Shown in pieces: positions 29,127-37,633 of a DNA stretch of 64,000 nucleotides (positions are counted from its first letter, which is position 1; every line of letters begins with the position of its first letter). The translations under genes were made by a program, and so were the position numbers. Below the pieces are notes generated by a model. The model was given only the letters and a program-made list of their open reading frames with translations, had not been told where the DNA came from and made no database searches. Origin of the DNA: Burkholderia oklahomensis C6786 (GTDB taxonomy: Bacteria > Pseudomonadota > Gammaproteobacteria > Burkholderiales > Burkholderiaceae); assembly GCF_000959365.1 (NCBI RefSeq), contig NZ_CP009555.1, positions 1 through 64,000 of the forward strand, in the 5' to 3' direction.

Positions 29127-29966
29127 TTACCGGTTCGAAGCGGCGCCGTCCACGTCGATTGCAAGGTCGGCCACGCCGTTGACGGTGGCGACCAGCTTGG
29201 AATTGGAATTGACCTTCAGGCCGTCGGGCAGCGCCCAGCGCATCTGCGCGCCAGGCAGCACGTAGCCGAGCAGGCCGCGCGCGAAGTCGGCGCGCGCGCC
29301 GCTCGATTCGAATGCCGCGTGCGTGATCCGCGCGTGCACGGGGCCTCGGTTCGACACGACGAGCCACCGCTTGCCGCCGTCGTTCGCGACGTGCCAGTGG
29401 AGCGCCGGCCGCCCCGCCGTCGCCGGATCGCGGCGCTTGTCCGGGTTCTCCTTCGCCCACAGATCGCCGCCGTAGACGAAGAGCGGCACCGAGTAGTGCA
29501 TCTGGAACTTGACGCCGAGCGACGCCTCGTTCGCCGACTTCTGCGCGTCGTCGTCCGGCTGCGGGATCTCGTCGATCAGCACGCGGTACGCTTCCTCGGT
29601 GCCGGGCGCGACGTCCGCGAGGCGCGTCAGCCGGATGAGCTGGCGCTTGCCGGGCGGCACGGTCGCCATCGGCGGGCTGCCCGCGATGCGCTGCTGACGC
29701 TCGTCGTAGACATCCTCTCCGTTCGCCTCGCGCCAGCCGAGCACGCGCACCTGCAGCGTTACCGGCCGGCGGTCGCGGTTCTCGAGCCACAGCGCCGCCG
29801 CGCGCTGGTCGCTCTCGATCACGGGATCGATCGGCCAGATCATCACGGACGCCGCCGCATGCGCGTGCTGCGCGGCGAACGACGCCACGGCCGCCGCGCA
29901 CAGCAGCGCGCGGCGCAGCATGCGGCCGGCACGCACTGGCGTGCCAGGCGATCTCGATACATTCAT
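29127..29966 (-). CDS. Periplasmic chaperone of archaic (Csu-type) pili
   Basis: The product is about 279 residues. The signal peptide ends AAQHAHAAAS, then the PapD-like first domain begins SVMIWPIDPVIESDQRAAAL, then WLENRDRRPVTLQVRVLGW. The conserved G1 donor region is GSPPMATVPPGKRQLIRLTR, and the second domain contains LVVSNRGPVHARITH and VLPGAQMRW. This FGL-like, long-subdomain style fits CsuC-type chaperones that cap pilin subunits in the periplasm. The ATG at 29966 has AGGAA about 8 nt upstream. It lies 17 bp downstream of the third pilin gene and 44 bp before the usher. Confidence 0.93.
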   Translation of the reverse strand: MNVSRSPGTPVRAGRMLRRALLCAAAVASFAAQHAHAAASVMIWPIDPVIESDQRAAALWLENRDRRPVTLQVRVLGWREANGEDVYDERQQRIAGSPPMATVPPGKRQLIRLTRLADVAPGTEEAYRVLIDEIPQPDDDAQKSANEASLGVKFQMHYSVPLFVYGGDLWAKENPDKRRDPATAGRPALHWHVANDGGKRWLVVSNRGPVHARITHAAFESSGARADFARGLLGYVLPGAQMRWALPDGLKVNSNSKLVATVNGVADLAIDVDGAASNR

Positions 29967-29983
29967 GACGGATTCCTGATTGA

Positions 29984-30508
29984 TTAATAACTGAGCGTGA
30001 CCTGCGCGGTGTCCGTGTAAGTGCCGGCGGGCGCGCTGCCGCCCGGCAGCGTCAATGCGCCGTAGATCGGCAGCGTGATCGTTCCGGACACGGGCAGCGA
30101 CACCGCCTGTCCGATCGCGATCGTCTGCGTGCGTCCGGGATCCGAATACAGCTGATAGGCGACGCGTGCGCCGCCGCTCGCGAGATTGCGCTGCGTGTTG
30201 CCCGCGCTCGCGTTCGCGCCGCCGTCGATCGTCATCTTCAGCGTCGAGCCGGGCGAGCATTCGATCTTCAGCGCGCCGCCGCCGACCGCCGCGGTCGCCT
30301 GCCCCGTCGCCACGGCAGGATGCGCGCCGAAGTCGAGCGTGCCGAAGTTCAGGCCGCTCGTCGGCCCGCCGCCCGCGACGCCGCAGCCCGCGACGATCTG
30401 CGCGCTGACCGTGAAGGCCTGGGTTCTGGGCAGCAGCGTGTCGGCCCGGCCGATGGCCGGCAGCGACGCGACGCACAGCAGAAAAACCACTCGTTGTAGG
30501 GTCGACAT
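29984..30508 (-). CDS. Csu-type SCPU-domain pilin subunit (third)
   Basis: The 174-residue secreted subunit has a signal peptide (MSTLQRVVFLLCVASLPAIG, cleaved near RAD). The single spore-coat-U domain begins QAFTVSAQIVAGCGVAGGG and continues with FGTLDFG and KIECSPGSTLKMTIDGGANA. It ends APAGTYTDTAQVTLSY, with the GTYTDT donor-strand motif. It is the third of three tandem single-domain pilins, comparable in position to CsuB. It lies 82 bp after the second pilin and 17 bp before the chaperone. Confidence 0.9.
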   Translation of the reverse strand: MSTLQRVVFLLCVASLPAIGRADTLLPRTQAFTVSAQIVAGCGVAGGGPTSGLNFGTLDFGAHPAVATGQATAAVGGGALKIECSPGSTLKMTIDGGANASAGNTQRNLASGGARVAYQLYSDPGRTQTIAIGQAVSLPVSGTITLPIYGALTLPGGSAPAGTYTDTAQVTLSY

Positions 30509-30590
30509 GACGAACGGAAACCTGGGATCGCCTCGCGGCTCGCTTGCACGCGGGCCGCGAGGCAGGACTGAACGGAATCGACGCGCTCGC

Positions 30591-31151
30591 TTACCAGCCG
30601 AGCGTGACGTTCAGCACGTCGGTGTACGTGCCCGCGGCGAGCGCCGACGAGCTCGTCTTGTTGACGACGCCGAAGAGCGGCAGCGCGAACGCGGAGCCCG
30701 GCGTCGGCACCGACACCGATTGCGGCGTGCCCGCGACGTACTGCTGCGAGTGGCCCGCGTCCGCGTAGACTTCGTACGGCACGAAGCTCCCGCCGTTCGC
30801 GAGCGCACGCGTGCCCGTGCCGACCGTCGCGCCCTTCGACGCGTTCTGGCCGCCGTCGATCGTCACCTGGATCGACGTGACGTCCGGCGAGCACGTGACT
30901 TGCGTCGACGTCGAGCCCCCGCCCTTTGCCGCACTGGCGAGCTGGCCCGTGAAGCCGCTCGGCTGCGTGCCGAAGTCGAGCGTGCCGAAGTTCGTCGCGC
31001 TGACCGAGCCGCCGCCCGTATCGACCGCGCAGCCCGTCGTCAGCACGAGTTGCGAATTGACCGTCCCCGTGAGCGGGCTGGTTTGCGCCTGCACGCCAGC
31101 ACAAGCGGACACGCAGGCGACAGCCGCCCAAACTTTCCATTGAGCCTTCAT
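30591..31151 (-). CDS. Csu-type SCPU-domain pilin subunit (second)
   Basis: The 186-residue protein has a signal peptide (WAAVACVSACAGVQAQ) and one SCPU domain. The domain has the paired cysteines GCAVDTGG and VTCSPDVTSIQVTIDGGQNA, the block NFGTLDFG, and the C-terminal AAGTYTDVLNVTLGW. It is more similar to the third pilin than to the first. A good ribosome-binding site (AAGGAAAC) precedes the ATG at 31151. By position it corresponds to CsuA. Confidence 0.9.
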   Translation of the reverse strand: MKAQWKVWAAVACVSACAGVQAQTSPLTGTVNSQLVLTTGCAVDTGGGSVSATNFGTLDFGTQPSGFTGQLASAAKGGGSTSTQVTCSPDVTSIQVTIDGGQNASKGATVGTGTRALANGGSFVPYEVYADAGHSQQYVAGTPQSVSVPTPGSAFALPLFGVVNKTSSSALAAGTYTDVLNVTLGW

Positions 31152-31203
31152 GTTGTTTCCTTCTGTGTGGTGAAAATGAACTGTTGCTGCTTACCTGCCC
31201 GGA

Positions 31204-31749
31204 TCACCAGTCGAGTGTGATCCCGAGCAAATCCTCGTAAGTTCCGGACGGCAGCGCGCGCGTCATGCCGTTGACGACGCCGAAGAGCGGCAGCGTCACG
31301 TCGTCCTGTCGCCCATCGACCAGAAACGACTGCGGCAGAAGCGGCACGTACGGCACGCTGCGCGCCGCGTCGCGGTAGACGTTGTACGGAATCCGGCCGT
31401 CGGCGCGCCCGTCCGCGCCGCGCTTGACCAGATAGCGGGTCGACTGGTCGCCGTTGCGGCCGCTGTCGATCGACACCAGAAAGCCGCTGACGTCCGGACT
31501 GCACACGACGCGCACTGCACCGTTCGACGTCGCGCGGCCGTCGGCCGTGAGGTAGCCGGACCAGAGCGGTCCCTGCGCGCCGAAATCCAGCCGGCCCAAA
31601 TCCACGCTTCCGGCGACGCCCGCGACCTCGCATCCGCGGCTGACTTGCAAATTCACCTGCATCGTGCCGGTCAGTTGCCCGGCCGAGACAGTCGCGACAA
31701 ACAGCATGAATGCCGCCCCGCTCACCATCTGCACCACACGCTTGCGCAT
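31204..31749 (-). CDS. Csu-type SCPU-domain pilin subunit (first, probable major pilin)
   Basis: The 181-residue precursor has a signal peptide (MRKRVVQMVSGAAFMLFVAT) ending VSA-GQL. One SCPU domain follows: MQVNLQVSRGCEVAG, LGRLDFGAQG, VRVVCSPDVSGFLVSIDSG and the C-terminal LPSGTYEDLLGITLDW. GTYED replaces the usual GTYTD. As the first gene of the operon it corresponds to the CsuA/B major pilin. The ATG at 31749 has GGAG about 8 nt upstream; the longer open frame upstream lacks a signal peptide. An unusually long upstream region (829 bp) should hold the operon promoter. Confidence 0.9.
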   Translation of the reverse strand: MRKRVVQMVSGAAFMLFVATVSAGQLTGTMQVNLQVSRGCEVAGVAGSVDLGRLDFGAQGPLWSGYLTADGRATSNGAVRVVCSPDVSGFLVSIDSGRNGDQSTRYLVKRGADGRADGRIPYNVYRDAARSVPYVPLLPQSFLVDGRQDDVTLPLFGVVNGMTRALPSGTYEDLLGITLDW

Positions 31750-32578
31750 TTCGCTCTCCACACGATCGCCCGTTGATCTCGTTGTTATGTTTCGATGGCC
31801 CAATCGCCGCGCGCGGCGGCCCCGTCGCCTCGCGCGCGCCATGCATGACCGACGCTTGCCGCCCGGCCCGCGCCGCGATTGCCGCGGACGAGCACGGGCG
31901 AACGGCAGCGCATCGCGCACCGCCGCCGCGGCAGGCAAAGTCGGAAATCAGATTCGTTCGACCCGGTTTTTAATTGGTTGAGGTCGACTGGATTGGTCTA
32001 CTCGATTGCGGTTATTTCAGAATCGCGCCCCGATTCCATCGAAAATATAATTGAATAGATGATGAATGGCCATCGTAATTGTTACTATCGGAATAATCCG
32101 AGTTTCGGAAAATTTGACAATATTTAAAGATTCTTTTTTGTCCACCCGAATTATCGCTTGAAAAGCGAACGGCTCGACCGCAGTGCGTACAGGCACGGCA
32201 TCCGCAGCGCAATGCACGATCGAAAGCGGGGAAATCAAATCGGAATTCATGTGATTGGAATAGCCGGATTCCGCCATTTCGAACGAGTGGCCGCGAAAAA
32301 TGATGCACGCGCGTAGATGAACAATTTCGACGTGACGAAACGGCTCATCCGTTCAATTGCGCGATGCCGGCGATAATTGTCCTGATTTTTCCGCCGGCGC
32401 GCCGCCCATTAATCCAAGTGACGAATTTCCCTGCAATGGCCGCGCATCAGGCGATTCGAATATTTCGGCATCCGGATGATTGATGCCGATCGCAGTCGGC
32501 ATGCAACATGCGACGCGGGGGCGTCGCCGACAGGTCGCGCAGGCGTTCAGTCGACCGGCCGCGCCACACGCCCGAGCC
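31750..32578. other. Long AT-rich promoter region between the pilus operon and lysR
   Basis: The 829 bp contain no supported gene. The part 31980-32470 is clearly more AT-rich than the neighbours, typical of regulated and H-NS-bound promoters. A dyad at 32088-32101 is listed separately. A short frame at 32012-32308 has no recognisable protein features. Confidence 0.5.
32088..32101. promoter_or_regulatory. Dyad resembling an RcsB-type box upstream of the pilus operon
   Basis: TCGGA-ATAA-TCCGA is a perfect 5-bp inverted repeat with an AT-rich centre, similar in layout to RcsB-type boxes (GGAATAATCC-like). It lies about 340 bp upstream of the first pilin gene. The local response regulator has an RcsB-like HTH, so it is a candidate site. 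Similarity is by eye only. Confidence 0.3.
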
Positions 32579-33472
32579 TCAGCTCGCCTGGAACTGCGGC
32601 AGCAACTCCGCGAACCGGTCGGCGAGCGTCCGGCGCGAGCGCTTCGGCCAGATCGCCGTCAACGGAAACTCAGGCAGCGCCTGCCCGTCGGCGACCACAC
32701 TGAAATCGACGCCCTCGAACGTCAGCGTCCGGATCGACGACGGCAGCAGCGACACGCCGCAGCCCGCCGCGACGCAGGCGATCACGGTCAGCGTGCGGTT
32801 CGCGTCCTGAACGACCTCGATCGGATGCCCCGCCAGCCGGAACGCGCTGAGAATCGCCGCCCGTATCGACGGCAACTGCTCGTGCGGAAACCAGATGAGC
32901 CCGGCGCGCGACAGCTCCCGCAGCGTGATCGTGCCGTCCGGCTGCCGGGGAAACGACTTCGGAATCACGGCGATCAGCGGATCGCGGCGAATCAGCTTTT
33001 CATTGACGGGACCGCCGATCGCGACGGGCGTATGGAGAATCCCGATGTCGATCTCGCCGCGCTCGAGCGCGACGACCTGCTCCGCATTGCTCATCTCGCG
33101 CATCACGAGATCGACGCGCGGCGCGGCCGCGCGCAGCGCGCATACCGCGGACGGCAGCGTGCCGAACAGCGCGGCCGACACGAATCCGATGCTGAGCCGC
33201 CCTGCCCGCTGCGCGCCGATCTCGCTCGCGCGGCGCGCGGCGGCGTCCATCCGCGCGAGGCTCAGGCGAATGTCGTCGACGATCGCTTCGCCCGCCGTCG
33301 TCAGCGCCGCACCGCGTCTCGAACGGTCGAACAGCTTCACGCCGAGCTCCCGCTCCATTTTCGTCAGCGCATGACTGAGCGCGGGTTGCGCGACGCCCAA
33401 GCGGATCGCCGCGTGAGTCAGGCTGCCGGTGTCGGCGATGGCCAGAAAATAACGAAGATGCTTGGATTCCAT
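32579..33472 (-). CDS. LysR-family transcriptional regulator
   Basis: The 297-residue protein starts MESKHLRYFLAIADTGSLTH, followed by AAIRLGVAQPALSHALTKME and KLFDRSRRGAALTTAGEAIV, the LysR winged HTH. A standard effector-binding domain follows. It is divergent from the MFS transporter at 33892, with a 419-bp gap containing a T-N11-A dyad at 33630-33650. It probably controls the transporter and amidohydrolase in response to an aromatic or dicarboxylic acid. The start at 33472 was chosen by family alignment; the open frame extends upstream without conservation. Confidence 0.92.
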   Translation of the reverse strand: MESKHLRYFLAIADTGSLTHAAIRLGVAQPALSHALTKMERELGVKLFDRSRRGAALTTAGEAIVDDIRLSLARMDAAARRASEIGAQRAGRLSIGFVSAALFGTLPSAVCALRAAAPRVDLVMREMSNAEQVVALERGEIDIGILHTPVAIGGPVNEKLIRRDPLIAVIPKSFPRQPDGTITLRELSRAGLIWFPHEQLPSIRAAILSAFRLAGHPIEVVQDANRTLTVIACVAAGCGVSLLPSSIRTLTFEGVDFSVVADGQALPEFPLTAIWPKRSRRTLADRFAELLPQFQAS

Positions 33473-33891
33473 AATCACGCAGCTCAATGAGTCTCCGCTT
33501 CGATCGTCGCGCTGCCGCATCGACGAATCGACATACAGACTTCGCGAATACACGATTTCATTCCGTTCTCACTCCAAATAGACGAACTCGACCATCCGAT
33601 TTCCAACACGCCAACCATTCAAGCAAACAAAACTATTTGATCGATAGTTTCGAAATTTCATTCGGCCTATATCGAATCGGACATACGACGACGCAATCAA
33701 ATCCACATAAGCCTTGACGGGCATTCCCACTTGCACGATCGATGCCGCGGCGGAACGCGTAATCATAATTTTCTTTTATCAATAATGCTTGCCTTCGGCA
33801 TGCATATGTCGTTTACCACTCGATAAAATATGGCGATATGATGCGGGCTTTTTCCCAATCGCTTATAGCGACATCATTCTGGAGAGCGTGA
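33473..33891. other. AT-rich divergent promoter region between lysR and MFS gene
   Basis: The 419 bp are lower in GC than the flanks. They hold the LysR-type dyad at 33630-33650. The short frame 33487-33717 has no protein character. Confidence 0.5.
33630..33650. promoter_or_regulatory. LysR-type operator (T-N11-A dyad)
   Basis: AAACTAT-TTGATCG-ATAGTTT is a perfect 7-bp inverted repeat with a 7-nt spacer, and T33634-N11-A33646 fits the LTTR rule. It lies between the divergent lysR and transporter genes, where an autoregulatory LysR site is expected. Confidence 0.6.
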
Positions 33892-35154
33892 GTGAGCTGG
33901 TACAAAGAAATATCGCCTGTGGAAAGACGCACATTCAAAGGATGTTTTTCCGGTTGGGCGCTCGACGGCATCGACACGCAGATGTTCAGCCTCGTCATTC
34001 CCGCCTTGCTCACGTCATGGGGCATCGGCAAAGGGCAAGCGGGCCTGATCGGCGGCGCGACGCTCGCCGCGGGCGCGATCGGCGGACTGCTCGCCGGCGC
34101 GATCGCCGACCGCTTCGGCCGCGTGCGCGCGCTGCAGATCACCGTGTGCTGGTTCTCGCTGTTCACGTTCCTGAGCGCATTCGCGCAGAACTTCGAGCAG
34201 TTGCTGGTGCTGAAGGCGCTGCAAGGGCTCGGCTTCGGCGGCGAATGGACCGCGGGCGCGGTGCTGTTGAGCGAAACGGTTCGTGCGCAGCATCGCGGCA
34301 AGGCGATGGGCATCGTCCAGAGCGCATGGGGCTTCGGCTGGGGCGGCGCCGTGCTGCTCTATACGTTGATCTTCTCGTGGCTGCCGCCCGAATGGGCGTG
34401 GCGCGTGCTGTTCGCGATCGGCGTGCTGCCCGCCCTCCTCGTGCTGTACATCCGGCGCGCCATTCCGGAGCCGGCGCGCGACGATACGCGCGCGGCGGCT
34501 GCGGCGGCGCCCGCGCAGTCTGCCACGAGCATCTTCGATCCGTCGGTGCTCAGGATGACGATCGTCGGCGGCTTGATCGGCGTCGGCGCGCACGGCGGCT
34601 ATCACGCGATCACGACCTGGCTGCCGACGTATCTGAAGACCGAGCGCCACCTGTCCGTGCTCGGCACGGGCGCATATCTCGCCGTGATCATCGTCGCGTT
34701 CATCGTCGGATGCATGACGAGCGCGTATCTGCAGGACCGCATCGGCCGCCGCAGGAACCTGATGCTGTTCTCCGCCTGCTGCGTCGTGACGGTCAATCTG
34801 TACGTGCTGCTGCCGCTCGACAACGTCGCGATGCTGCTGCTCGGCTTCCCGCTCGGCTTCTTCGCGGCCGGCATCCCGGCCACGCTCGGCGCGCTCTTCA
34901 ACGAACTCTATCCGAGGAACGTGCGCGGACGCGGCGTCGGCTTCTGCTATAACTTCGGACGCGTCGCGTCGGCGATCTTCCCGGTGCTCGTCGGGCACAT
35001 GGGCTCGTCGATGCCGCTCGGCCTCGCACTCGGCATCGACGCAGGCATCGCTTACGGGCTCGTGTTCATCGCCGTCTGGTTCCTGCCCGAGACGCGCGCG
35101 CGCGATTTCCAGGCGTCGCAGCCCGATGCCCGGATCCGCGAAGCGGCGCTGTAG
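33892..35154 (+). CDS. MFS transporter, aromatic-acid/metabolite:H+ symporter type
   Basis: The 420-residue inner-membrane protein has 12 probable helices. It begins at a GTG (33892) with GGAGA about 8 nt upstream. Markers are FKGCFSGWALDGIDTQMFSL, with the D-x-x-D type motif of acid symporters in helix 1. GAIADRFGRVRAL is motif A, and FGGEWTAGAVLLSETVRAQHRGKAMG and RIGRRRNLM in the second half are typical of AAHS/MHS-like carriers. It is followed 45 bp later by an amidohydrolase and preceded by a divergent LysR gene. Uptake of the amidohydrolase substrate is the natural inference. Confidence 0.88.
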   Translation: MSWYKEISPVERRTFKGCFSGWALDGIDTQMFSLVIPALLTSWGIGKGQAGLIGGATLAAGAIGGLLAGAIADRFGRVRALQITVCWFSLFTFLSAFAQNFEQLLVLKALQGLGFGGEWTAGAVLLSETVRAQHRGKAMGIVQSAWGFGWGGAVLLYTLIFSWLPPEWAWRVLFAIGVLPALLVLYIRRAIPEPARDDTRAAAAAAPAQSATSIFDPSVLRMTIVGGLIGVGAHGGYHAITTWLPTYLKTERHLSVLGTGAYLAVIIVAFIVGCMTSAYLQDRIGRRRNLMLFSACCVVTVNLYVLLPLDNVAMLLLGFPLGFFAAGIPATLGALFNELYPRNVRGRGVGFCYNFGRVASAIFPVLVGHMGSSMPLGLALGIDAGIAYGLVFIAVWFLPETRARDFQASQPDARIREAAL

Positions 35155-35199
35155 GAGTCGACCGGCATTTTCAGTCGCCCGTCATTTCGTGGATTTTTC

Positions 35200-36126
35200 A
35201 TGGATCAGGCATCGAACGATCCGGCAGTCGAAACGACGGGCCGTACCACCGCCACTCGCGCGCACGACGCATGCGATCCGCTGATCGACGCGTGGTACGG
35301 GGACGGCGTCGCCCCGATCGAAGCCGTCGATTCGCACGCGCACGTGTTCTTGCGAAGCCTGCCGCGCATTCCGTCCGCGCGGCACTCGCCGGAGTATGAC
35401 GCGACGCTCGAAGCGTACGTCGCCCATCTGAGCGCGTGCGGGATCACGCATGCGGTTCTCGTGCAGCCGAGCTTTCTCGGCACCGACAATCACTTCTTCG
35501 TCGACGCGCTCGCGCGCTATCCGCAGCGTTTTCGCGGCGTCGCGGTCGTGAATCCGTGCACCGCCGAAAACGAATTCGCGCGGCTCGAAGCAACGGACGT
35601 GGTCGGTATCCGCCTGAATCTCGTCGGCTCGCCGATTCCGGATTTCGCCTCGCCCCGCTGGCGCGCGCTGCTCGCGCGGGCGAACGCGCTCGGCTGGCAC
35701 GTCGAAGTGCACCGTCGCGCGGCCGACCTCCCCGCGATCATTCCCGCGCTGCTCGACCAGTCTTGCCGCGTCGTCGTCGATCATTTCGGGCGGCCGGCGC
35801 CGCATCTCGGCACGCGCGATCCGGGCTTCCGGTTTCTTCTGTCGATCGCCGGCACGGGACAGGTGTGGGTCAAGCTGTCCGCCGCGTATCGCAACATCGA
35901 TTCCGGAGACGGCACCGCATTCGGCACGCGTGCGGCCTGCGAGCTGCTCGGCGCATTTCCGCCGCATCGTCTCGTCTGGGGCAGCGATTGGCCGCACACG
36001 CAGCACCGCGATCGAACCGATTACCGCATGACGCGCTCGGCGCTCGACGACTGGGTTCCCGACCCGTCGCAACGGCGCATCATTCTCTGCGACTCGGCGC
36101 GCGCGCTGTTTCGCTTCGATCGATGA
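35200..36126 (+). CDS. Amidohydrolase-2 family hydrolase (2-pyrone-4,6-dicarboxylate lactonase-like)
   Basis: The 308-residue TIM-barrel hydrolase has VDSHAHVFLRSLP (first His pair of the metal site) near residue 43. FRGVAVVNP, VGIRLNL, HVEVHRRAADLPAI, VVVDHFGRPAP, KLSAAYR and LVWGSDWPHTQH follow. The last supplies the conserved active-site Asp. This block order is that of the LigI/amidohydrolase_2 family acting on lactones and carboxylated rings in aromatic degradation. The exact substrate is unknown. It is the second gene after the MFS transporter and is presumably under the divergent LysR. Confidence 0.88.
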   Translation: MDQASNDPAVETTGRTTATRAHDACDPLIDAWYGDGVAPIEAVDSHAHVFLRSLPRIPSARHSPEYDATLEAYVAHLSACGITHAVLVQPSFLGTDNHFFVDALARYPQRFRGVAVVNPCTAENEFARLEATDVVGIRLNLVGSPIPDFASPRWRALLARANALGWHVEVHRRAADLPAIIPALLDQSCRVVVDHFGRPAPHLGTRDPGFRFLLSIAGTGQVWVKLSAAYRNIDSGDGTAFGTRAACELLGAFPPHRLVWGSDWPHTQHRDRTDYRMTRSALDDWVPDPSQRRIILCDSARALFRFDR

Positions 36127-36598
36127 CGACTTCGTTCAGGACGTCGATGCATCGCGCCGTGCGCTTCCGATGTATGTCAAAAATTTATGAATATCTAAAT
36201 TCGATCCGCTGGTTTGCATCGACGCCGGCCGTTAGAATTTTGTCATCCAAATGACGATCTCACGAGCCCTTGTCCAGCGAGCTTCGCGCTCGTACGGATG
36301 TCGAATCGGCGTGCCACCGCGAGGACATCGGGCATCGCCAATGGATATCGGTTTTTCATCCCCGCGAGCAGGCCAGGCCGGCGCTTTGCAGTACGCCGCC
36401 GCTTGACCGCGGACGGCATCGCGGTCGACGCCGAAGCACGATCGCATTTTTCGTTTCACTTGCCGATCGCCGCGTCGGATTTCGTCTGTTTCCGATCGGC
36501 GACCGACTTGTCGTCGTTCGTCAATCACACACAACCATACATTTGCCAGCCGGTACGGGACGCGATCGAATCCCGACAGGCAAGGGAGCAATTTTTCG
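36127..36598. other. Intergenic region upstream of the H-NS-type gene
   Basis: The 472 bp contain an AT-rich core near 36170-36240 and no supported gene. Frames seen here (for example 36214-36627) lack protein features and overlap the H-NS-type start. Confidence 0.45.
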
Positions 36599-36880
36599 AT
36601 GGAAACTTACCTCGACCTTCTGGCTGAACGAGAAGCCCTGATGATCAAACTGGACGCCGCCCGCACGGAAGCGCGAAGCACTGCGCTGTCCGAAGTGAAG
36701 CGAATCGTCGAGGAATTCGAGTTCACGACGCAGGAAGTGTTCGGCCGCGCCGGCGCGTTGCGCCGTCGCGGCCGGCTCAAGCCGAAGTACCGCGATCCGA
36801 AAACCGGTGCGACGTGGACCGGCCGCGGCCGCCCACCGTCGTGGATCGCCGGGAAGGATCGCGCAGCATTCGTCGTGTGA
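36599..36880 (+). CDS. H-NS family nucleoid protein
   Basis: The 93-residue protein is the short H-NS/BpH3 type common in Burkholderia. The N-terminal half is a coiled-coil oligomerisation region (YLDLLAEREALMIKLDAART). The C-terminal DNA-binding tail contains KYRDPKTGATWTGRGRPPSW, the family AT-hook-like motif. Such proteins bind AT-rich DNA and silence acquired genes. GGGAG lies about 10 nt before the ATG, and a strong terminator follows at 36951. Several paralogues are usual per genome; a local role, for example on the AT-rich promoters here, is only a possibility. Confidence 0.93.
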   Translation: METYLDLLAEREALMIKLDAARTEARSTALSEVKRIVEEFEFTTQEVFGRAGALRRRGRLKPKYRDPKTGATWTGRGRPPSWIAGKDRAAFVV

Positions 36881-36950
36881 CGCCGATGCGGCTCCGCTCC
36901 GCGTCGAGTGACAACGTTTGCTTGCGCCATGGACGCTGCGCACAAGCGAC

Positions 36951-36990
36951 AAAAAGCCCACACCGCTCGTTCGAGCCGTGTGGGCTTTTT
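36951..36990 (+). terminator. Rho-independent terminator after the H-NS-type gene
   Basis: AAAAAGCCCACAC-C-GCTCG (36951-36969) pairs with CGAGC-C-GTGTGGGCTTTTT (72 bp span end 36990), with one C/C mismatch. A-tract and T-tract on the two sides make it likely bidirectional. Confidence 0.9.
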
Positions 36991-37127
36991 CACTGCCGCT
37001 ATGCGTTAGCACACGCGGCCGGCCGCTGCGTTGCTCGCCGGTCTTCGCCGGGAATCGGGCGCCGAGGCGGGAAACAATCTCGCCATCGGTCGATCGCCTG
37101 ATCCACGGTTGCCGAAGCCGATGCCCA

Positions 37128-37151
37128 AACGACCGAACGACCGAACGACCG
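37128..37151. repeat. 8-bp tandem repeat, three perfect copies
   Basis: AACGACCG is repeated three times exactly in noncoding sequence, the same style of short VNTR as at 6538-6577. Confidence 0.8.
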
Positions 37152-37330
37152 GGCGGCCATGATCGGAAATCATGTCCGGCCGGCATGTTTCATCGCGCGG
37201 GTGCACGCGGAATTCGACAGACCATGTGGGACGTGCAGCGCTGCTGCCGTTCCGCATGACGCGCCATCACGACCGAGCAACAGACAATCCTGTCAACGCG
37301 CCGCTCGCGATGCTCAGCGGCATCCGCCTG

Positions 37331-37633
37331 TCAGAACGCCGGATGGCACTCGAACGCGAGCTGTGCGTGCGCTTGCGGCCCGCTGCCGTGGTCGACGGAT
37401 TCCCGCTTCACGCTCGCTTGCATGCCGCGCTGCGCGCAGTAGCTCGTCGCTTCGTTGACGGCTCGCTCATGTGCGCCGGCCCACGACAACAGAATGCCGC
37501 GCGAGCTCGAATCAACGGTGTAGACGTTCGGTTTTTCGGTCGCGCTGATGTCGGATGCGCTTGAACACGCGGCCAGCAGCAGCGCGCTGGCCACGATCGA
37601 TAAGGATGACGATTTGAGAACGCGAAGTTTCAA
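37331..37633 (-). CDS. Small lipoprotein, hypothetical
   Basis: The product has a basic N-terminus (KLRVLKSSS), a hydrophobic stretch and a lipobox ASALLLAACSS, so it should be an exported lipoprotein of about 100 residues. The mature part contains two cysteines (TSYCAQRG, FECHPAF) and no known domain. The start is unclear: TTG at 37633 gives a normal-length signal peptide but lacks a good ribosome-binding site. An ATG at 37711 with GAGG upstream would add 26 residues before the signal. It is divergent from the alpha/beta hydrolase. Confidence 0.65.
   Translation of the reverse strand: MKLRVLKSSSLSIVASALLLAACSSASDISATEKPNVYTVDSSSRGILLSWAGAHERAVNEATSYCAQRGMQASVKRESVDHGSGPQAHAQLAFECHPAF

Larger units (their letters stand above)
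36881..37330. other. Intergenic region with terminator and VNTR
   Basis: The 450 bp hold the H-NS-gene terminator (36951-36990) and the 8-bp repeat (37128-37151). No gene is supported. Confidence 0.5.

Noticed and set aside
36214..36627. 137-codon frame before the H-NS-type gene
   Set aside because: It overlaps the well-supported start at 36599 and shows no protein character.
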